Source of the DNA: an uncultured Clostridia bacterium
GTDB lineage: Bacteria; Bacillota_A; Clostridia; Peptostreptococcales; Anaerovoracaceae
DNA: 10,150 nt
Assembly (NCBI GenBank): GCA_946645735.1
Contig: CAMPCK010000012.1
Location: 1 to 10,150 of the forward strand
Direction of reading: 5' to 3'
The translations under genes and the position numbers were made by a program. The notes below the pieces were generated by a model. The model was not told where the DNA came from, did not search any database, and worked only from the letters and a program-made list of their open reading frames with translations. Shown piece after piece: positions 7,730-10,150 of the stretch (positions within the stretch are counted from its first letter, which is position 1; every line of letters begins with the position of its first letter).

Positions 7730-8161
7730 TTAGAAGTTATATTCGGCGAGTGCGTTGGCAAAATCATCAGCTTCCATTTTGCTGCTGTTTGCCGGGTTGT
7801 CCCAGACTTCCTTTGCCCAAACTTCAATTTTGGACATGGCGCCCATGGTGACCAGTTCTTTTTCGATGGCAGCGTAGGACTTTAATTCTTGGGGGATGAT
7901 TATTCTGCCCTGCTTATCGAACTCGCACTCAGCCGCGTTGGCGCAGAAGTGTCTGATAAAAGCTCTTACCTTCGGGTCGGATTCCGGAAGTTTTTCAATT
8001 TTTTCCATCTGCTTGTTCCAGGCATCTGTGGTGTAGATATAAAGGCACTTGTCCAGTCCCTTTGTGAGCACACAGCTCCTGCCAAGCTCGCTTCTCAGAC
8101 GTGAAGGCACGATCATCCTGTTCTTGTCATCTATGGAATTGTAAGTTGTTCCCATGAACAT
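7730..8161 (-). CDS. mraZ: Transcriptional regulator MraZ, first gene of the dcw operon
   Basis: MraZ is a DNA-binding protein with two SpoVT/AbrB-like half-domains that assembles into rings and, in the species studied, represses its own dcw operon. The 143 residues begin MFMGTTYNSID, close to the Bacillus N-terminus. The first half-domain holds DKNRMIVPSRLR (12-23) and the second FDKQGRIIIPQELK (81-94); each carries the D-K-x-x-R ... P signature. ATG 8159-8161 has AAAGGAG at 8171-8177 with a 9-nt spacer. The next ATG (codon 3) would be 15 nt from it, so the first is chosen. Three evenly spaced TGGTG repeats lie on its promoter and are likely its operator. Confidence 0.97.
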   Translation of the reverse strand: MFMGTTYNSIDDKNRMIVPSRLRSELGRSCVLTKGLDKCLYIYTTDAWNKQMEKIEKLPESDPKVRAFIRHFCANAAECEFDKQGRIIIPQELKSYAAIEKELVTMGAMSKIEVWAKEVWDNPANSSKMEADDFANALAEYNF

Positions 8162-8206
8162 GGATGGTCTCTCCTTTCATCTGAAAAATGCACATTAAAA
8201 TGTATC

Positions 8207-8231
8207 TTAGGGCAGACTCTTCCTACCCTAA
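8207..8231 (-). promoter_or_regulatory. Hairpin in the mraZ mRNA leader
   Basis: On the minus strand TTAGGGTAG and CTGCCCTAA form a 9-bp stem with one G-U pair around the 7-nt loop GAAGAGT. It lies in the roughly 80-nt leader between the predicted start of transcription (near 8240) and the mraZ SD (8171-8177). No U-run follows, so it is not an intrinsic terminator. It may protect the 5' end of the operon mRNA or tune translation; the role is inference. Confidence 0.5.
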
Positions 8232-8242
8232 TAACATCTTAT

Positions 8243-8267
8243 CACCACTATACACCACTTCTCACCA
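8243..8267 (-). promoter_or_regulatory. Probable MraZ operator: three TGGTG repeats, 10-bp period
   Basis: On the minus strand TGGTG occurs three times with exactly 5 nt between copies (plus-strand CACCA at 8243-8247, 8253-8257 and 8263-8267). E. coli MraZ is known to bind three direct TGGGN repeats separated by 5 nt upstream of mraZ. Spacing, number and position match, with one base changed in the core. One repeat is inside the promoter spacer, one abuts the -10 and one overlaps its last base and runs downstream, so bound protein would block RNA polymerase. Repeats and spacing are seen directly; MraZ binding is inferred. Confidence 0.8.
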
Positions 8268-8275
8268 TAAATCAA
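8247..8275 (-). promoter_or_regulatory. Sigma-A-type promoter of the mraZ/dcw operon
   Basis: TTGATT (8270-8275) and TATAGT (8247-8252) on the minus strand are separated by exactly 17 nt. They match the -35 and -10 consensus at 4 of 6 and 5 of 6. Transcription should start near 8240, leaving a leader of about 80 nt before mraZ. This is the best promoter match I noticed ahead of the cluster, and the operator repeats are laid over it. Confidence 0.8.
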
Positions 8276-8325
8276 GTAAAAATCCCCATTTTTTGACTTA
8301 TTTCTCCCCACAGCCCCATTTTCGA

Positions 8326-8345
8326 GGATTTTTTGCAAAAAATCC
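8326..8345. repeat. Perfect 20-nt palindrome
   Basis: GGATTTTTTGCAAAAAATCC reads the same on both strands. Its right half, TGCAAAAAA, can also pair with TTTTTTGCA at 8354-8362, so two competing folds exist. The stem is mostly A-T. It lies about 50 bp upstream of the dcw -35 box and could be a protein site or part of the neighbouring repeat family. Confidence 0.6.
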
Positions 8346-8371
8346 GCTGCAGGTTTTTTGCAAAATGCCCG

Positions 8372-8420
8372 GATCCGCCACCCGCAGTGTCATTTTTTTC
8401 AAAAGGCGCGGATCTGACAC
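8372..8420. repeat. Two interleaved (crossed) inverted repeats
   Basis: In order along the plus strand: GATCCGC (8372-8378), GTGTCA (8387-8392), GCGGATC (8408-8414), TGACAC (8415-8420). The first pairs with the third (7 bp) and the second with the fourth (6 bp), so the two stems cross. With no base between the last two arms a true pseudoknot looks strained; two alternative hairpins are more likely. GATCCGCCACCC at 8372 and GATCTGACACCC at 8411 also resemble each other as direct repeats, hinting at a rearranged relative of the elements that follow. Confidence 0.55.
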
Positions 8421-8425
8421 CCACC

Positions 8426-8462
8426 GCGGACAAAATCACACAAAATGCAAAAAACTGTCCGC
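8426..8462. repeat. 37-nt palindromic element, copy 1 (pair A)
   Basis: Arms GCGGAC and GTCCGC enclose an A-rich 25-nt middle, all A-rich on the plus strand; the stem is 7 bp (GCGGACA/TGTCCGC). It differs from copy 3 at only four of 37 positions. The next copy begins exactly 50 bp on. Confidence 0.8.
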
Positions 8463-8475
8463 AAAGAGGGTCCGT

Positions 8476-8512
8476 GCGGACAAAAACCAAAAATTTAGAA
8501 ATAATTGTCCGC
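8476..8512. repeat. 37-nt palindromic element, copy 2 (pair A)
   Basis: Same arms and the same 37-nt length as copy 1, with the stem extendable to 9 bp (TGCGGACAA/TTGTCCGCA). Its middle is unlike that of copy 1. The 13-nt spacer before it holds an extra GTCCG (8470-8474) that forms a small dyad with CGGAC at 8477-8481. Confidence 0.8.
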
Positions 8513-8643
8513 ATAAGCACCCTATGATACTCCCAAACTTATAGGCTATATGTGCAAACAACTACCGCTAGTTTATTTTCAGTAATATATGCTTTAATAC
8601 CATCTCAAAATCAGGGCTCAGACCCAGGTTTAGCCTTAATTCT

Positions 8644-8680
8644 GCGGACAAAACCACGAAAAATGCAAAAAATTGTCCGC
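8644..8680. repeat. 37-nt palindromic element, copy 3 (pair B)
   Basis: Same arms and length; the stem is 8 bp (GCGGACAA/TTGTCCGC). The middle is nearly the same as in copy 1 (four differences over 37 nt), showing that pairs A and B share an origin. Confidence 0.8.
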
Positions 8681-8693
8681 GCAGAAGGTTCAT

Positions 8694-8730
8694 GCGGACA
8701 ATAATTTAAATTTCAGCAGAAACTGTCCGC
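8694..8730. repeat. 37-nt palindromic element, copy 4 (pair B)
   Basis: Same arms and length; the stem extends to 9 bp (ATGCGGACA/TGTCCGCAT). Its middle has diverged strongly from its counterpart copy 2 while the arms stayed intact. It begins exactly 50 bp after copy 3, across a 13-nt spacer that matches the pair A spacer at 8 of 13 positions. Confidence 0.8.
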
Positions 8731-8783
8731 ATCATGAAGTGGTGTGGAAACCATTTCGATCGCCAGCCGTAAAAAACCACAAC

Positions 8784-8816
8784 AAAAAACCCAATGCAGA
8801 TTCTCCGCATTGGGTT
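8784..8816 (-). terminator. Intrinsic terminator of the MFS-GDPD operon
   Basis: On the minus strand AACCCAATGC and GCATTGGGTT form a perfect 10-bp stem (8807-8816 with 8788-8797) around a 9-nt loop. The end of the stem runs into six T residues (8784-8789). It begins 17 nt past the GDPD stop codon, the expected place. It has no T-run on the plus strand, so it works in one direction. Confidence 0.92.
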
Positions 8817-8833
8817 CATGTCTTATTTACTTG

Positions 8834-9694
8834 TCAGATTTCTTCGCCTCTTAAGGGGTTCTTGGGCACGAAGCGTTCGAAGATGCAGGCCGCTCCCAGG
8901 CCCTCGCCTACGGCCAGGTCCAGAGGATCTTTTATGGTCCAGAATACTTTTGCGCCGCTGAAACCGCGGAAGGCGCTGTTTCTCTTGTGCTCGTACTTGT
9001 ATGCCACGAAATCCGGCTCCGTCAGGCGGTTCATCTTAAGATCCCTCACCAAGACGCTTGAAACCAGATCTATGGGTTTGTATTCCTTGGGGTCTTTAGG
9101 ATCCCTGGTTTTCTGCTCAACCACCAGGTTGGATCCCAGCTGACCTCTTACGGTTTCCGGATATTTTCTCTTCATGTAAAGGACCGCAAAGGAATTGAAA
9201 CTCTCCACACAGTAAACCCCCTCATAATCCTTAAGGGTTTCCATGACTTTGTCGCAGAGTTCCTCATGATTTCCCCCTACGGGTTTGAGCTCAATGATGA
9301 TGGGCACCCTGCCGCCCACCAGCTCCAGAACTTCGCTGAACTCTGGGATCCTCTCATCTGACTCCTCAAGAGGAAAGCACTTGGCTTCCTCAAGGGTCAG
9401 TTCTTCTATGATCCCTGTGGACCCCACGGTTTCTTCGCATGGGAATTCAGCGTTTTCGAGAAGTACAGCCCTGTGGTCAGACCTGACCGTCGTGGTCCTT
9501 CTGAGACCGGAGTCGTGTATGACCGCAAGCTTTCCGTCCCTTGTCAGGTGGACATCGAATTCGATTCCGAATCCAAGATTGACCGCACGCCTGAAGGCCA
9601 TGAGTGAATTCTCAGGTATCTCAGGCTTCTGATGTAATCCTCTGTGTGCATACCTATGCTTAAGTATCTCTTCCAGAATCTGTTCTTTTTCCAA
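8834..9694 (-). CDS. Glycerophosphodiester phosphodiesterase family protein (GDPD), cytoplasmic
   Basis: The family cleaves glycerophosphodiesters, such as glycerophosphocholine or glycerophosphoglycerol, to glycerol-3-phosphate and an alcohol using a divalent metal in a TIM barrel. From TTG 9692-9694 the protein is 286 residues, typical length. Catalytic and metal residues are visible: HRG (17-19), PEN (27-29), E-F-D (Glu45, Asp47), H-D with His60, and Glu135 in IIELKP. There is no signal peptide or membrane helix, so it acts in the cytoplasm. About 25 residues between RTT (66-69) and the helix beginning ELTLEEA (98-104) are more than most relatives carry there. The start is set by AGGGAGG, 8 nt upstream. 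Longer frames would overlap the upstream transporter gene and have no family resemblance. Substrate is unknown. Confidence 0.9.
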   Translation of the reverse strand: MEKEQILEEILKHRYAHRGLHQKPEIPENSLMAFRRAVNLGFGIEFDVHLTRDGKLAVIHDSGLRRTTTVRSDHRAVLLENAEFPCEETVGSTGIIEELTLEEAKCFPLEESDERIPEFSEVLELVGGRVPIIIELKPVGGNHEELCDKVMETLKDYEGVYCVESFNSFAVLYMKRKYPETVRGQLGSNLVVEQKTRDPKDPKEYKPIDLVSSVLVRDLKMNRLTEPDFVAYKYEHKRNSAFRGFSGAKVFWTIKDPLDLAVGEGLGAACIFERFVPKNPLRGEEI

Positions 9695-9702
9695 GTTTTT
9701 CG

Positions 9703-9709
9703 CCTCCCT
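9703..9709 (-). promoter_or_regulatory. Strong SD that fixes the TTG start of the GDPD gene
   Basis: AGGGAGG on the minus strand overlaps the last bases of the transporter stop codon (TAAGGGAGG) and stands 8 nt before TTG 9694. No ATG or GTG in the same frame is well placed. The overlap implies translational coupling of the two genes. Confidence 0.8.
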
Positions 9710-10150
9710 TACATATCGAGGTCTTCGAAGGCCTCCACGCCCTTCTTCGGAGCTTCCGGCCTTGAATCGCCGTGCTTGACCTGAAGCATTGTAACGAATG
9801 CAACTACTGAGAATATTGTCGCATAGGGGAACAGGGTCCAGTAGCCCACGTGCTCCAGGAAGAATCCTGAAAATATGGGGGTGAAGACCTGTGCCGCCAT
9901 GGAGAATGTATAGTAGTAACCGGTGAACTTGCCTATATCGGATCCCTTGCACATCTCAACGACCATGGGATAGGAGTTGACGTTGATGGATGCCCAGGCT
10001 ATGCCCACCAGAATGAATACAACGTAGATTCCCGCATTGGGGGATTTGAAGAAGAAGGCTGCAAACCATGAAAGAGCAAGCAAAATTACTCCGAAGAGAA
10101 TGACCTTCTTACGTCCAAGTTTGGATGAGATGATACCTACGGGAATGAAG
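9709..10150 (-). CDS. MFS transporter, C-terminal part (cut by window edge)
   Basis: About 146 residues are visible, entering at the right edge. They open with PVGIISSKLGRKK, the loop signature of the major facilitator family (here probably the loop between helices 8 and 9), and contain about four membrane helices. The pattern NSYPMVVEMCKGSDIGKFTGYYYTF is split by a helix boundary and recalls the sugar-type (SLC45/GPH-like) carriers common in Clostridia. A hydrophilic tail of about 25 residues ends in FEDLDM. Downstream, 14 nt away and with its SD on this stop codon, is a GDPD gene, so the cargo could be a glycerophosphodiester or its product; a sugar is equally possible. The N-terminal half and the promoter are outside the window. 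Confidence 0.85.
   Translation of the reverse strand, partial: FIPVGIISSKLGRKKVILFGVILLALSWFAAFFFKSPNAGIYVVFILVGIAWASINVNSYPMVVEMCKGSDIGKFTGYYYTFSMAAQVFTPIFSGFFLEHVGYWTLFPYATIFSVVAFVTMLQVKHGDSRPEAPKKGVEAFEDLDM

Larger units (their letters stand above)
8276..8783. other. Gene-free, repeat-rich intergenic region between the terminator and the dcw promoter
   Basis: About 500 bp holding no gene I can support. Short open frames here on both strands run through the inverted repeats, lack a convincing SD and match no family I know. From low to high coordinates it has a 20-nt palindrome (8326-8345), a crossed pair of inverted repeats (8372-8420), two 37-nt palindromic elements (8426-8512), an AT-rich stretch with no clear signal (8513-8643), two more 37-nt elements (8644-8730), and plain sequence up to the terminator. 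The run TGCAAAAAA recurs at 8334, 8446 and 8664, and its complement at 8329 and 8354. Confidence 0.7.

Noticed and set aside
6784..7827. A 347-residue RsmH form starting at 7827.
   Set aside because: It would overlap the mraZ coding end by about 98 nt and add 37 unrelated residues. ATG 7716 has the SD and gives the family length.
8272..8520. An 82-codon minus-strand frame, and a 118-codon plus-strand frame at 8188-8544.
   Set aside because: Both run through the inverted repeats and one crosses the dcw promoter and leader. Neither has a convincing SD or any family resemblance; they are open by chance in A-rich repeats.
8426..8730. The 37-nt repeats looked at first like a small CRISPR array.
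   Set aside because: There are only two units per cluster, the spacers are 13 nt and resemble each other, and the unit middles vary while the arms are fixed. That is the reverse of a CRISPR array, and no cas genes are nearby.
8788..8816. The terminator stem as a two-way terminator.
   Set aside because: On the plus strand the stem is followed by CATGTCTT, with no T-run.
8834..9952. A longer GDPD frame starting at 9952.
   Set aside because: Its first 86 residues overlap the transporter gene in another frame and resemble nothing in the family. The TTG at 9694 has a strong SD.

Overview
The window looks like the chromosome of a low-to-mid GC Gram-positive bacterium of the class Clostridia, probably a Lachnospiraceae-type organism. 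Reasons: the gene order mraZ-rsmH-ftsL-(PASTA-bearing class B PBP)-murF-mraY-murD-ftsW, Shine-Dalgarno (SD) sites of the AGGAG/AGGGAG type, a TTG start with a strong SD, an RsmH with the C-x-C ... C-x-C segment common in Firmicutes, and a single-PASTA, SpoVD-type transpeptidase. The taxonomic call is inference from family resemblance.

All genes lie on the minus strand, so transcription runs from high to low coordinates. From the right: (i) 9709-10150, the C-terminal third of an MFS transporter, followed 14 nt later by a cytoplasmic glycerophosphodiester phosphodiesterase-family gene (TTG start at 9694). This pair ends at a clean intrinsic terminator (8784-8816). (ii) 8276-8783, a gene-free stretch packed with inverted repeats. 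It holds four 37-nt elements with invariant GCGGAC/GTCCGC arms in two matching pairs, a crossed pair of inverted repeats, and a 20-nt perfect palindrome. (iii) 8243-8275, a strong sigma-A-type promoter overlaid by three TGGTG repeats at exact 10-bp spacing, which looks like the MraZ autoregulatory operator. (iv) 1-8161, the division and cell wall (dcw) cluster: mraZ, rsmH, ftsL, spoVD/ftsI-like PBP, murF, mraY, murD and the start of ftsW, which runs off the left edge.

The dcw genes form one pathway. MurD and MurF build the cytoplasmic UDP-MurNAc-pentapeptide, MraY moves it to undecaprenyl phosphate as lipid I, FtsW polymerises the finished lipid II, and the class B PBP crosslinks the strands. 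FtsL is the bitopic divisome partner of the FtsW/PBP pair. MraZ controls the operon and RsmH methylates 16S rRNA. Intergenic gaps are 2-30 nt, or a 28-nt overlap for murD/ftsW. The exception is a 74-nt gap before the PBP gene, which holds a GAGA-loop hairpin and a possible internal promoter.

I see no new multi-gene system. The items most worth a second look are the paired 37-nt palindromes upstream of mraZ and the geometry of the MraZ-type operator on its promoter.
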